Shown here: positions 53,800 to 62,813 of the stretch, piece after piece
How the letters are laid out: every line of letters begins with the position of its first letter
How positions within the stretch are numbered: the first letter of the stretch is position 1
Source of the DNA: Oscillibacter sp.
GTDB taxonomy: Bacteria > Bacillota > Clostridia > Oscillospirales > Oscillospiraceae
Length of the DNA stretch: 64,000 nt
Assembly (NCBI GenBank): GCA_017526785.1
Contig: JAFXQV010000021.1
Coordinates: 95,913 to 159,912, forward strand
Direction: 5' to 3'
The notes under the pieces: model-generated
Seen by the model: the letters and a program-made list of their open reading frames with translations, nothing else
What the model was told of the DNA's origin: nothing
Database searches by the model: none
Program-made: the position numbers and the translations under genes

Positions 53800-55074
53800 T
53801 CAACCTCCATTTCCGTTGTCGGGGGATACATTTTCCGGCGTCGCGGTTTCGGATTTCGGCGGACGTCCACGACGTTTTTTCGGGGCGTCGACGGTGGCGC
53901 GGAAACCGCCCTGTCCGAGTGTTACTGTTACGCGGTCGCCCGGCGACACGTCCGCGCCGTCGCGCAGTATCTTTCCGGACGCGTCCTGTACCATGGCGTA
54001 CCCGCGCCCCAGAACTTTCAGCGGGCTTAGCGCGTCCAGCGTCGCGGCCAGCGCCCCGAATCTCGACCGACGCCGCGCAAGCATGCCCGCCGACAAGTCC
54101 CCTAAACGCTGCTGCAGGTGTGCAAGCAACATCCGCTTATCCTGCACGAACGCGAGTTGGTCGCGCAGGACGCGCTTTTCGGATAACTGTTGCAGGCGCG
54201 CCCGGAGGCGGTGCAGGCGGAGCGTCTCGGACTGCGCCATACGCGCGGCGCTGTCCTGAAACCAGCGGCGCAGGTCGACGCCGTCCGGCACGGCGATTTC
54301 CGCCGCGTTCGACGGCGTGGACGCCCGCGCGTCCGCCACAAAGTCCGAAATCGTCACGTCCGGCTCGTGTCCGACCGCCGAAATGACCGGAATCCGGGAT
54401 TCGTAGATAGCCCGCGCCACCCGCTCGTCGTTGAACGCCCACAAATCCTCCATGGAACCGCCGCCGCGCCCCGTAATCAGCACGTCCGCGACGTTCCAGC
54501 GGTTGGCATAGCGAATCGCGCCGACGATTTCGGGCGGGGCTTCCGCGCCCTGCACGCGCACGGGCAGGAGTATCACTTTGGCGATTGGGTAGCGCCGCCG
54601 GAGAATGCGTATCATGTCGTGGACGGCGGCTCCCGCCGACGACGTGACAATGGCGATACGCGCCGGGAAGCGCGGCAGGGGCTTCTTGTGGGCGGGGTCA
54701 AAGAGGCCTTCCGCGTAGAGTTTCGCCTTTAACTGTTCAAAAGCTATGGCGAGGTCTCCGGCACCCTCCGGCGTCAGCACGTCGCAGTAGAGTTGATAGG
54801 AGCCGTCGCGGGGGAACACGGACACCCGCCCCGATACCACGACTTTCATACCGTTTTCGGGGCGGAAACGCAGTCTCGACGCCGCGCCCGCGAACATCAC
54901 ACAGCGCAACGCCCCTTCGGGGTCTTTGAGCGTGAAATAGTGGTGTCCGGACGGGTAAATCTTGTAATTGGACAGTTCCCCGCGTACGTGCAGGCGCTGT
55001 AAAACGGGTTCCCTGTCCAGCAACGACTTGATAATGTGGTTTACTTCCGACACGCTGTAGACAGCCTGCTCCAT
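53800..55074 (-). CDS. xseA: Exodeoxyribonuclease VII large subunit
   Basis: A 424-residue nuclease. The N-terminal OB fold has SNYKIYPSGHHYFTLKD; the catalytic domain has IAIVTSSAGAAVHDMIRIL, LITGRGGGSMEDLWAFNDE and ISAVGHEPDVTISDFVAD; a coiled-coil and C-terminal segment follow. The last 28 residues add KKRRGRPPKS, an AT-hook-like motif, and an acidic/polar tail, which is not usual for XseA. It acts with XseB on single-stranded DNA ends in repair. Confidence 0.95.
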   Translation of the reverse strand: MEQAVYSVSEVNHIIKSLLDREPVLQRLHVRGELSNYKIYPSGHHYFTLKDPEGALRCVMFAGAASRLRFRPENGMKVVVSGRVSVFPRDGSYQLYCDVLTPEGAGDLAIAFEQLKAKLYAEGLFDPAHKKPLPRFPARIAIVTSSAGAAVHDMIRILRRRYPIAKVILLPVRVQGAEAPPEIVGAIRYANRWNVADVLITGRGGGSMEDLWAFNDERVARAIYESRIPVISAVGHEPDVTISDFVADARASTPSNAAEIAVPDGVDLRRWFQDSAARMAQSETLRLHRLRARLQQLSEKRVLRDQLAFVQDKRMLLAHLQQRLGDLSAGMLARRRSRFGALAATLDALSPLKVLGRGYAMVQDASGKILRDGADVSPGDRVTVTLGQGGFRATVDAPKKRRGRPPKSETATPENVSPDNGNGG

Positions 55075-55092
55075 ACCGACACCTCCTCCGCG

Positions 55093-55542
55093 TTAGCGCT
55101 CGGCCTCCTGTCTGACGAAACTGCCCAGAATTCCGTTGATAAACCGCACAGTCTCGGGCGTCTCGTACTTCTTGGCAATCTCCACGGCGGAGTTGACCGC
55201 CGTGCCGTTCGGGATGTCGGGCATGTACAGAATCTCGTACATCGCCACGCGCATTATCGCCGACGCCACAAGCGGTATCCGCGAGAACTTCCAGCCCACG
55301 GAATAGCGCTCAATATCCGCGTCGAGTTCGGCGGCGTGCGCCCCGACGCCCTCCACTACGCGCCGGATATAGTCGCGCTGTTTCGCGCCGGGTGGGTCTC
55401 TGTAGAGCGCGTCCTCGTCGGCCAGTCCGGCGAATGTCTCCTTGCTCAGCCGCTCCTCCAAGAGTTCCGGCGTCGGCCTGTCCGTGAAGCTCAGCTCGTA
55501 GGCCAGACGGACGGCGATTTCTCGCGCTGTGTCTCTGGTCAT
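55093..55542 (-). CDS. nusB: Transcription antitermination factor NusB
   Basis: A 149-residue all-helical RNA-binding protein: AREIAVRLAYELSF at the N-terminus, then SRIPLVASAIMRVAMYEILYMPDIPNGTAVNSAVEIAKKY and RFINGILGSFV. With NusE/S10 it binds boxA of rRNA leaders, relevant to the probable rRNA leader at the right end of the window. It overlaps the Asp23 gene by 4 bases. Confidence 0.95.
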   Translation of the reverse strand: MTRDTAREIAVRLAYELSFTDRPTPELLEERLSKETFAGLADEDALYRDPPGAKQRDYIRRVVEGVGAHAAELDADIERYSVGWKFSRIPLVASAIMRVAMYEILYMPDIPNGTAVNSAVEIAKKYETPETVRFINGILGSFVRQEAER

Positions 55543-55913
55543 AGCGACACGCCGCCCACATGCACGTTGACGGCCTCCACCGGACAGCCCGTCATGGCCT
55601 CAATGGACGTGAATACCGCGTTCTGCACGTTCGCCGCCACTTCCGGTATCGGGTGGCCGTACTCGACCATTAAATAAATTTCCACCGACAGCGCGTCCCC
55701 GGTCATGTCGATTTTCACGCCCTTGGCGCTCTTCTTGGCGTTCTTGCTGTTCGATACCAGATTTGTGACGCTGTTGCCCATGGCGGTCATCATCCCGGAC
55801 ACGCCCTCGACTTCCCGCACCGCGCCCACGACCACCGCCGCCAGCACTTCCTCGGAAATGTTGACGGTTCCCTTTTCTTCGGGAAGCGTCATGTAGTCCC
55901 TGCTTTCAGACAT
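55539..55913 (-). CDS. Asp23/Gls24 family protein (YqhY-like)
   Basis: A 124-residue envelope-stress protein: GTVNISEEVLAAVVVGAVREVEGVSGM and VEYGHPIPEVAANVQNAVFTSIEAMTG are the family core. In Bacillus, yqhY precedes nusB and is linked to acetyl-CoA carboxylase control; here it is likewise first in the yqhY-nusB-xseA-xseB-ispA cluster. AGGAGAG precedes the ATG. Confidence 0.93.
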   Translation of the reverse strand: MSESRDYMTLPEEKGTVNISEEVLAAVVVGAVREVEGVSGMMTAMGNSVTNLVSNSKNAKKSAKGVKIDMTGDALSVEIYLMVEYGHPIPEVAANVQNAVFTSIEAMTGCPVEAVNVHVGGVSL

Positions 55914-56024
55914 TTTAAAACTCTCCTTCTCCGTGAAACGGCCTCACGCCGTGTAATTGTTCGCGCCATTATACCACATCCCGCCCCGGATTACAACCGC
56001 CCCGGCGCGGAAATTCGCCCGACA

Positions 56025-56387
56025 TCAATTCGCCAGACAGACCATGTGGAATGCCCCCAGCGCCCCCAGTTCAATCAGGAAGCCCGACACGCAGTAGGGG
56101 GCGATTTCCTCCGCCGCCAGCCGGTCGCGGTCGTACAGCGACCACGCCCGCAGAAAAATTCCCACGCCGCAGAGCAACGCTATCATGACCGCCGTCAGCG
56201 TGGCGTGTCCGGAAACCCGAAACCCCGCTTGCACGAACGCCCGGAACAGTAACAGCGCAATCATGAGCAGTACCGTGCAGAACAGGGACGCCGCCGAAAG
56301 CCAGTTTTTCCGGGTACGGTTCATGTCACGCGTGGCCAAAAGTCCCAGAAGCCAGCAGCAGAACGGAATCAGAAGCGGCAGAAACAT
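56025..56387 (-). CDS. Small integral membrane protein, unknown
   Basis: A 120-residue protein with four predicted helices (about 1-18, 31-52, 62-80, 98-117) and short basic loops (ATRDMNRTRKN, RAWSLYDRDR). AAAGGAAG lies before the ATG at 56387. I do not recognise the family. It follows no operon partner within 100 bases and is divergent from the esterase gene. Confidence 0.65.
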   Translation of the reverse strand: MFLPLLIPFCCWLLGLLATRDMNRTRKNWLSAASLFCTVLLMIALLLFRAFVQAGFRVSGHATLTAVMIALLCGVGIFLRAWSLYDRDRLAAEEIAPYCVSGFLIELGALGAFHMVCLAN

Positions 56388-56450
56388 AGCACAACTTCCT
56401 TTCGAGAATTGAAGTGTTGACAGGGTTCGCAAAGATTTTGGCAACGATTC

Positions 56451-56479
56451 TTGACAGCGTTCTTTCCGGGTGCTAATAT
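56451..56479 (+). promoter_or_regulatory. Sigma-A promoter of the esterase gene
   Basis: TTGACA (56451-56456), 17 bases, TAATAT (56474-56479), 60 bases before the start codon. Confidence 0.85.
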
Positions 56480-56538
56480 GGACGTACGCAAAGCCGGAAC
56501 AAACCGGAACGGTCACACGGAAAGGAGCTGTACCACAC

Positions 56539-58098
56539 ATGACAGCAACGCGGAAATGGATGGCGCTGGCGCTGGCAAGCCTGTTCCTGCTGACGCTGGC
56601 GGCCTGCGGCGGCGGTACGCCGCAACAGCAACAGGAGCCGAACGCGTCCACAGAGGCCATGATTGAGGCCGAAACCGCCAATCAGCCCACGGAGGCGGAC
56701 AACGTGGAAATTCCCGACGGGACGCCCGTCGAGGCGGCGTGGATTTACGTGCAGGGCTACGAATGGGGGCCGGGCGTGCCGAAACTCATTCTGGAACTGC
56801 CCCAAGCGCCGCAGAGCGTGACGAAAGACGGCGCTTTAGCCGTCACGGCTGGCGTACAGCGCACCGTCACGGAAGTGGGCTTCTCGGACAGCGCCGGGGC
56901 GTATACCGACGAACCCTCGAATTACGTTACCATGGAAATGGAGACCACCTATCAAAACAGCGGTTCCCCGTTCACCTATAATGCCGAAATCTTCATGAAT
57001 CAGTGGTCGGAAAGTTATCCGGTCGTCGCGTCGGTTGTCGCCGACGGCGTGACCTACGTTGTCAATAAAGACTTGATTGACGCCCGGATTTGCCCGGAGA
57101 CCGAAGCCTTCTCCAATCGCGGCGAATACAGCGGCTCCTACCAGAACCGCATGACAAAGACGATGGAGGACTATACCCTCCGTTACGCCGCCAACGCGCC
57201 GGAAGCCCTTCTCAATGACGGCGTGCAAAACCCGCTGATTATCTGGCTCCACGGTCAGGGCGAGGGCGGCACCGATGTCGACATTGCGCTTATCGGCAAC
57301 GAAGTCGTGGCACTGAACCGGGAGGAGATTCAATCCCAGTTCACGACGCCCGGCGGCGCGAACGGCGCGTACGTGCTGGCGGTACAGTGCGAGACGTACT
57401 GGATGGACGGCGGCGACGGCACCAACAGCGGCGGCGACGTGATGTCGCGCTACACGGAAATCCTCATGGACGCCATTGAGGACTTTGTGCGGAACCACGC
57501 CGACATTGACCCGAACCGTATTTATTTGGGCGGCTGTTCCAACGGCGGTTATATGACCGTGAACATGCTGGTAACGTACCCCGATTATTGGGCGGCGGCG
57601 TACCCGAACTGCGAGGCGTACGCGTGGGCTGTGTTCGAGAGGGACGCCGACGGCAACTATACCCGCGACGAGAATAACGGCTACGTCCTCACCGCCGAGC
57701 GCTGGATGACCGATGAAAAGATTCAGGCCATTAAGGACATTCCCATTTGGTTTGTGCAGGCGCGTCAGGACCCCGTCGTGAATCCTATGCTCTTCTCCAT
57801 GCCGACCTACCGCGCCCTGTTGCAGGCGGGAGCCGAAAACGCGTGGTATTCCATGTTCGACACCGTACCCGGCACCGACGACCCCTCCGCCGAGTATATG
57901 GCGCATTTCGCGTGGGTATACACGTTCAACAACCAAGTGACGGGCGTGCAGAACCGCGACGCCGTCCGGGAAGGCCCCGAAGATGAAATCATGGGCTTTG
58001 TCCCCGACAACAACGGCGGCGGCGCGGAAAAGGCCTCCGACGCCAACGGCACCTATGACAACCTCTTCGCGTGGATGAACGCACAGAAGAAAGCGTAA
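56539..58098 (+). CDS. Secreted alpha/beta-hydrolase lipoprotein (PHB-depolymerase/esterase-like)
   Basis: A 519-residue lipoprotein. Start ATG at 56539 behind AAGGAG; lipobox LTLAACGG (Cys about 23). An N-terminal beta domain (about 40-220) precedes an alpha/beta hydrolase: PLIIWLHGQGEGG forms the oxyanion region, RIYLGGCSNGGYMTVNML carries the nucleophile (G-C-S-N-G), IPIWFVQARQDPVV the acid, and YMAHFAWVY the probable histidine. The pattern matches extracellular esterases/peptidases of the PHB-depolymerase type. Substrate unknown; surface degradation of plant esters would fit the rhamnosidase nearby. Confidence 0.85.
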   Translation: MTATRKWMALALASLFLLTLAACGGGTPQQQQEPNASTEAMIEAETANQPTEADNVEIPDGTPVEAAWIYVQGYEWGPGVPKLILELPQAPQSVTKDGALAVTAGVQRTVTEVGFSDSAGAYTDEPSNYVTMEMETTYQNSGSPFTYNAEIFMNQWSESYPVVASVVADGVTYVVNKDLIDARICPETEAFSNRGEYSGSYQNRMTKTMEDYTLRYAANAPEALLNDGVQNPLIIWLHGQGEGGTDVDIALIGNEVVALNREEIQSQFTTPGGANGAYVLAVQCETYWMDGGDGTNSGGDVMSRYTEILMDAIEDFVRNHADIDPNRIYLGGCSNGGYMTVNMLVTYPDYWAAAYPNCEAYAWAVFERDADGNYTRDENNGYVLTAERWMTDEKIQAIKDIPIWFVQARQDPVVNPMLFSMPTYRALLQAGAENAWYSMFDTVPGTDDPSAEYMAHFAWVYTFNNQVTGVQNRDAVREGPEDEIMGFVPDNNGGGAEKASDANGTYDNLFAWMNAQKKA

Positions 58099-58104
58099 TC
58101 AGCG

Positions 58105-58135
58105 AAAGCCCCTCTCCGGCGACGGGAGGGGCTTT
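58105..58135. terminator. Hairpin between convergent esterase and lipoprotein genes
   Basis: AAAGCCCCTC faces GAGGGGCTTT around an 11-base loop, 6 bases after the esterase stop. Short A and T flanks on the two sides suit termination from either direction. Confidence 0.7.
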
Positions 58136-58188
58136 GATTATGCCCAATTTAAGAAATTGATTTTCACGGGACAGTCCCCTGTTTTCTG

Positions 58189-59070
58189 TTAGTCTTCCTC
58201 CTCCGATTCCTGCCACGTCAGCCAGCCGCCCGTGATAACGTTTCGGTCAAAGACCATGTTACCGGGCTTTCCGTTGAAATCGGGTTTGAGCGTGGTTTCA
58301 AACGAACAGGCCGAATCCCCGCCCCAGTCGGAACTCTCCCGGACTTCCAAGAAGATTGAGCCGTCCGCGTTCAGGCGTCCAGACACGCACTTCACGGGCA
58401 TGTAGTTCGTATCCCCGGCCATTTGGAAGTAACCCGCGTACTTTTCAGAATAGTACAGGGGGATATCGTTCCCGGCCAGCCTGAAATGTTCCAGCGTGTA
58501 GCCCGTGCGGCGTTCCAGAATTTTACTGGCCGCGTCATAGGGAATGAAAACAATGTCGGTATAGGCTTCCGCGAGGCCGTTGGCGTCGAGAAACGCTTGC
58601 GTCATTTCGTCCGTGGGATACTCGCCGACGCCCGCGCCGCTGTAGAACACAAAGATTAAATCCGCCTCCAGCGGCGTGTCGTAACTCGACATAAGAAAGC
58701 CGTTACAGTCCGCCTTGCACAGAAATTTACTCCATTTCTGTAACTCCACGTCTGTCAAGTCCCGCGCTTCCGGTTCAGGCGTTGCTACGGAGTCCGGCGT
58801 TTCCCCGGAATCGGGCGCGGGTACCGCGACAGAATCCGGTTCGGGTACTTCGGCGACATTCGGCACGATTTCGGGCGCTTCGACGGTATCCGGTGCCGTC
58901 CCGGAATCCGGCGCTTCGGCGGTATCCGGTGCCGTCCCGGAATCTGGCGTTTCGGCGATGTCCGGCACCGACACGGAATCCCGCACTTCCGGTGCTGACG
59001 GCCTTTCTCCGCACGCCGTCAGCGTGACAAGCAATAGCACACAAGTTGCTATGTAAGCGTATCGTCTCAT
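58189..59070 (-). CDS. Lipoprotein with acidic Pro/Asp/Ala repeats, unknown function
   Basis: A 293-residue lipoprotein starting at the ATG at 59070 behind GGGAGGG. Lipobox LVTLTACGE (Cys about 20). Residues about 30-105 are a low-complexity linker containing 12-residue repeats (SGTAPDTAEAPD type) rich in Pro, Asp, Ser and Ala. The rest is a globular domain with several cysteines (FLCKADCNGF, VKCVSG, DSACSFETT) and acidic end EESEEED-like. No family recognised. Probably a wall-spanning, surface-exposed protein. Confidence 0.75.
   Translation of the reverse strand: MRRYAYIATCVLLLVTLTACGERPSAPEVRDSVSVPDIAETPDSGTAPDTAEAPDSGTAPDTVEAPEIVPNVAEVPEPDSVAVPAPDSGETPDSVATPEPEARDLTDVELQKWSKFLCKADCNGFLMSSYDTPLEADLIFVFYSGAGVGEYPTDEMTQAFLDANGLAEAYTDIVFIPYDAASKILERRTGYTLEHFRLAGNDIPLYYSEKYAGYFQMAGDTNYMPVKCVSGRLNADGSIFLEVRESSDWGGDSACSFETTLKPDFNGKPGNMVFDRNVITGGWLTWQESEEED
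58870..58960 (-). repeat. 36-bp tandem repeat coding the Pro/Asp linker
   Basis: The block gtatccggtgccgtcccgga recurs at a 36-base step with little change, coding SGTAPDT-AEAPD units in the lipoprotein linker. Confidence 0.7.
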
Positions 59071-59110
59071 AATGACCCTCCCGCCACGGTATCCGACAAG
59101 GAACGCGTTG

Positions 59111-59139
59111 ATTATACCCCGCCTCCTAACTTTTGACAA
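59111..59139 (-). promoter_or_regulatory. Sigma-A promoter of the repeat lipoprotein
   Basis: On the minus strand TTGTCA (59134-59139), 17 bases, perfect TATAAT (59111-59116), about 40 bases before the start. Confidence 0.85.
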
Positions 59140-59438
59140 GGGGAAAACGGGTCAAAAATTCTCGACCTGCGCGGTTGAAAGTTCCAAAGCCTTCTTTGTC
59201 ATGCGTCTGCGTCCGCGTAAATCCGGACTTCCGGGGCGGCCGTGTTGTGTAGTCAGGAAATAGAGGGCGGATGACTTCCGCATTTTTCCATAAACCTGCA
59301 AAGGAATTTTCCATTACAGCGTGGATTTTACAGGGGGCGTCGGGGAATTTTACCGGGTTTTCGGGATTGTATCACCTTTTTTTCCAATCTGTAGCTGTTC
59401 ATTCACAATTTGTTTACGAATTGTAACGGGAAATCCTC
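59140..59438. other. Noncoding gap before ylxM
   Basis: About 300 bases between divergent promoters without a credible gene. The only structure seen is a dyad ACAATT/AATTGT (59405-59424) just upstream of the ylxM -35 box, which could be an operator. The segment is more AT-rich towards its right end. Confidence 0.5.
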
Positions 59439-59467
59439 TTGACAAGTTTTTGTTTTTCATGTAAACT
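59439..59467 (+). promoter_or_regulatory. Sigma-A promoter of the ylxM-ffh operon
   Basis: TTGACA (59439-59444), 17 bases rich in T, TAAACT (59462-59467), about 50 bases before ylxM. Confidence 0.85.
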
Positions 59468-59519
59468 GTAAAGCGTCTTGTAAAGGTGTGAAACTTCACA
59501 GAAATGAGGCGATTTACCA

Positions 59520-59885
59520 GTGAAAAACCAGACGTACAGAATGTCCATGCTCTATGATTTTTACGGGGAGTTGCTGACCCCCCGTCAGAAGGAGTTTTTC
59601 GACCTTTACTACAATGAAGACCTGTCCCTCGCCGAAATCGCCGAGAACAACGGCATTACGCGGCAGGGCGTGCGGGATGTCATTGTCCGCGCCGAGAATG
59701 CCATGCAGGAAATCGAGGACAAGACCGGGATTATTAAGCGCTTCCAGTCCCAGCGGCCTTTGCTGGATGAAATCACCGCTTCGGCCGTGAAAATCAAGGA
59801 GCTGAACGCGTTGCAGTATTTTGACCCGCAAATCAGCGAGCTGGCCGACCGGATTGCCGACGACGCCGGAACCTTAAAGGAGTGA
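59520..59885 (+). CDS. ylxM: YlxM-family SRP-associated HTH protein
   Basis: A 121-residue protein with sigma-70-region-4-like HTH: SMLYDFYGELLTPRQKEFFDLYYNEDLSLAEIAENNGITRQGVRDVIVRAE. YlxM proteins are encoded with ffh and modulate SRP activity in Gram-positive bacteria. It begins at a GTG (59520) with GAGGCG upstream; an ATG seven codons later is possible. It is 4 bases before ffh. Confidence 0.92.
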   Translation: MKNQTYRMSMLYDFYGELLTPRQKEFFDLYYNEDLSLAEIAENNGITRQGVRDVIVRAENAMQEIEDKTGIIKRFQSQRPLLDEITASAVKIKELNALQYFDPQISELADRIADDAGTLKE

Positions 59886-59889
59886 TAAC

Positions 59890-61281
59890 ATGGCCTTTGA
59901 GGGCTTGACGGAGAAACTCAGCGCGGCGTTCAAGCGTCTGCGCGGAAAGGGACGCCTGACCGAAAAGGATGTCCGGGACGCCATGCGGGAAGTACGGCTG
60001 GCGTTGCTGGAAGCCGATGTCAGTTACAAAGTCGTCAAGGACTTTGTGGCGACGGTGACGGAGCGCTGCGTAGGCACGGACGTGCTGGACAGCCTGACGC
60101 CCGCCCAGCAGGTCGTGAAAATCGTCAACGAGGAACTGACACAGCTAATGGGCGGCGCGACGGCGAAACTCTCCACGGCACCGAACGGCCCCACGGTCGT
60201 GATGATGGTTGGCCTACAAGGCGCGGGCAAGACCACGACCACGGCGAAACTCGCCGGGATGTTGCGCAAGCAGAACGGCCGACGGCCGTTGCTGGCGGCC
60301 TGCGACGTGTACCGCCCGGCGGCTATTGAGCAGTTGCGGGTCGTGGGAGGCCAGTTAGATATTCCCGTGTTCGACGAGGGGCAGGGCAACCCCGTCAAAA
60401 TCGCCGAACACGCTTTGAAAGAGGCCAGAGACCACGGTTATGACCTTGTGTTTCTGGACACCGCCGGACGCCTGCACGTCGACGAGGCCTTAATGGACGA
60501 GTTGAAGCGCATGAAGCAGGCCGTACACCCGCAGGAGATTCTACTGGTCGTCGACGCCATGACCGGACAGGACGCCGTGAACGCGGCGACCGCATTCGAC
60601 GAGGCATTAGGCATTGACGGCGTGGTACTCACGAAGCTGGACGGCGACGCCCGGGGCGGCGCGGCGCTGTCGATACGTGCCGCGACGGGCAAGCCCGTCA
60701 AGTTCGTCGGCACGGGCGAAAAGCTCGACATGATTGAGCCGTTTTACCCGGACAGAATGGCGTCTCGCATTCTGGGCATGGGCGACATGCTCTCCCTGAT
60801 TGAGAAGGCCGAGGCCGCCTACGACGAGAAGCAGGCCGCCAAATTAGAAGCCAAACTCCGCAAAAACCAATTTACGTTGCAGGACTACTACGAACAACTC
60901 CACCAAATGCGCAACATGGGCAATTTAAGTAACCTGCTGGGACTTCTCCCCGGCGAGCTGGGGCGGCAGTTGCAAGGCGCGAACATCGACGAGAAGCAGT
61001 TCACGCGGACGGAGGCCATTATACAGTCCATGACGATGGAGGAGCGCGAGAACCCGCAGATTTTAGGCGCGAGCCGGAAACGGCGCATTGCCGCCGGGTG
61101 CGGGCAGGAAGTGGCGGACGTCAACCGGCTTCTGAAACAGTACGAGATGTTACAGCAGTTGACCCGGCAGATGACCGGAAAAGGCGGGCGCGGCGGATTC
61201 ATGCCGCCCGTCGTACGCGGCGGAGCGCCGCGCGGTGCCGGGAAAATGTACGGATTCGGGCGGAAAAAGCGCCTGAAGTGA
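59890..61281 (+). CDS. ffh: Signal recognition particle protein Ffh (SRP54)
   Basis: A 463-residue GTPase that targets nascent membrane and secreted proteins with 4.5S RNA. N domain (1-90), then G domain: VGLQGAGKTTTTAKLA (G1), DTAGR (G3), TKLDGDARGGAALS (G4 and G5 region). The Met-rich M domain from about 300 contains the RNA-binding segment EERENPQILGASRKRRIAAGCG. The C-terminus is Gly/Lys/Arg-rich. AAGGAG lies 9 bases before the ATG. Confidence 0.97.
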   Translation: MAFEGLTEKLSAAFKRLRGKGRLTEKDVRDAMREVRLALLEADVSYKVVKDFVATVTERCVGTDVLDSLTPAQQVVKIVNEELTQLMGGATAKLSTAPNGPTVVMMVGLQGAGKTTTTAKLAGMLRKQNGRRPLLAACDVYRPAAIEQLRVVGGQLDIPVFDEGQGNPVKIAEHALKEARDHGYDLVFLDTAGRLHVDEALMDELKRMKQAVHPQEILLVVDAMTGQDAVNAATAFDEALGIDGVVLTKLDGDARGGAALSIRAATGKPVKFVGTGEKLDMIEPFYPDRMASRILGMGDMLSLIEKAEAAYDEKQAAKLEAKLRKNQFTLQDYYEQLHQMRNMGNLSNLLGLLPGELGRQLQGANIDEKQFTRTEAIIQSMTMEERENPQILGASRKRRIAAGCGQEVADVNRLLKQYEMLQQLTRQMTGKGGRGGFMPPVVRGGAPRGAGKMYGFGRKKRLK

Positions 61282-61363
61282 CAACCTAATGTATATAAGC
61301 GTCTTTCGCACGTTTATAAATATTCCGTCTTTCCGTATGGATTGACTTTTTTGGAGGTTTACC

Positions 61364-61606
61364 ATGGTTAAAATCAGACTGCGCCGCATGGGCGCGAAAA
61401 AAGCACCCTTCTACCGCGTCGTCGTGGCGGATTCCCGCTTTCCGCGTGACGGACGCTTCATCGAGGAATTAGGCACCTACAATCCCTGCGTGTCCCCGGC
61501 GGAAATCAAGCTCGACACCGAGCGCGCCAAGGCGTGGATTAAGTCCGGCGCACAGCCCACGGATACTGTCCGCTCCCTGCTGAAAAAGGTCGAGGTTCTG
61601 ACCTGA
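61364..61606 (+). CDS. rpsP: 30S ribosomal protein S16
   Basis: An 80-residue protein: [41 protein letters not shown] is the S16 signature. GGAGG precedes the ATG. It lies between ffh and khpA, the standard Firmicutes order. Confidence 0.98.
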   Translation: MVKIRLRRMGAKKAPFYRVVVADSRFPRDGRFIEELGTYNPCVSPAEIKLDTERAKAWIKSGAQPTDTVRSLLKKVEVLT

Positions 61607-61619
61607 TTCCGGAGGACGC

Positions 61620-61850
61620 ATGAAAGATTTACTAATCTACATTGCGCGGAACCTTGTGGAACATCCCGACGCCGTCAGCGTGACGGAAGTCCAGCGCGAC
61701 CAAGAGGTGACGCTGGAACTGCGCGTGGCACCCGACGACATGGGAAAGGTCATCGGGCGGCAGGGACGCATTGCCCGCGAAATCCGGAAACTTATCTACG
61801 CCTGCGGCCAGCGTGCCGGGCAGCGGGTTTCCGTGGACATCGTGGACTGA
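61620..61850 (+). CDS. khpA: KH-domain RNA-binding protein KhpA
   Basis: A 76-residue single KH domain with the GxxG loop in VIGRQGRIAREIRKLI. KhpA pairs with KhpB/Jag to regulate cell division and envelope growth in Gram-positive bacteria. It starts 13 bases after rpsP behind GGAGG. The rimM-trmD-rplS genes that usually follow are absent here. Confidence 0.95.
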   Translation: MKDLLIYIARNLVEHPDAVSVTEVQRDQEVTLELRVAPDDMGKVIGRQGRIAREIRKLIYACGQRAGQRVSVDIVD

Positions 61851-61922
61851 GGTTTCAGGGAAGTCTTTCCGGCTTCGTGCCGGGAGGCTTTCCGCCGTTT
61901 TCGGAGGAATTGGGGAAATCTT

Positions 61923-62687
61923 ATGGCGGTTTATCTCACGGGCGACACCCACCGGGATTTCTCCCGGTTTCAGGAGGACACTTTCCCGGAACAGTCCGCG
62001 TTACAAAAAACGGATTACGTGGTCATATGCGGCGACTTCGGCGGCGTCTGGGACGGCAGTCCCGAGGAAGCCGCGCTGTTGGACTGGCTCGACGCCCGCC
62101 CCTTTACGACGCTGTTCGTCTCCGGCAATCACGAGAACTACACGCGCCTGTCGATGTACCCGGTTGAGGAGTGGCACGGCGGCCTGACGCGTCCTATACG
62201 GCCGTCAATCCGCTTGTTACAGCGTGGGCAGATATTCGACCTCGACGGCAAGCGCTTCTTCACGATGGGCGGGGCAAGCAGTCGGGACATCCCGGTTTTG
62301 GAACGTGCCGACCCGCTGTTTGTTGTCCGGCGGAAGTGGCACGAGTACCGGAAGAACGTCTACTGGATACGCGGGGAAACGTGGTGGCCGGAGGAGTTGC
62401 CGTCCGGGGACGAGTACCGCGCCGCCCGGGAGGCGCTGGAACGCGCCGCGTGGTCTGTGGACTACATCGTGACGCATTGCGCGCCCACGTCCGTTCAGAA
62501 CCTGTTCGACCTGAAAGAGGCGCAGGCGACAGGCTCCTATCTGGTCAATGAGCTGACGGATTTTCTGGAAGAGGTCTCCCGGAAGTGTACGTTTGACTGC
62601 TGGTTTTTCGGACACTATCACGGCAACTACGTCATTGAAAACCGCTACATACTCCTCTATGACCGTATCATCCGGCTGGAAACATGA
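61923..62687 (+). CDS. Calcineurin-like metallophosphoesterase
   Basis: A 254-residue enzyme with the five metal blocks: LTGDTHRD (D-x-H), ICGDFGG (GD-x2-G), SGNHENY (GNHE), THCAP and GHYHG (GH-x-H). The fold should hold two metal ions and cut phosphomono- or diesters. The long insert between blocks 3 and 4 (about 85-185) is rich in Trp and Arg. Substrate unknown. GGAGG is about 18 bases upstream, rather far; the ATG at 61923 is the only good start. Confidence 0.9.
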   Translation: MAVYLTGDTHRDFSRFQEDTFPEQSALQKTDYVVICGDFGGVWDGSPEEAALLDWLDARPFTTLFVSGNHENYTRLSMYPVEEWHGGLTRPIRPSIRLLQRGQIFDLDGKRFFTMGGASSRDIPVLERADPLFVVRRKWHEYRKNVYWIRGETWWPEELPSGDEYRAAREALERAAWSVDYIVTHCAPTSVQNLFDLKEAQATGSYLVNELTDFLEEVSRKCTFDCWFFGHYHGNYVIENRYILLYDRIIRLET

Positions 62688-62813
62688 CGCGGGGCGGCTG
62701 ACTGAGACAAAGACAAGAAATTTTCCGTGCAAGTCTTTCCAAGGTGTCGGCCTCTGCCGATACAAAGAGTAGAGGCAACACCACCCGGACACACGGAAAG
62801 GAGGCGCGGCGCG

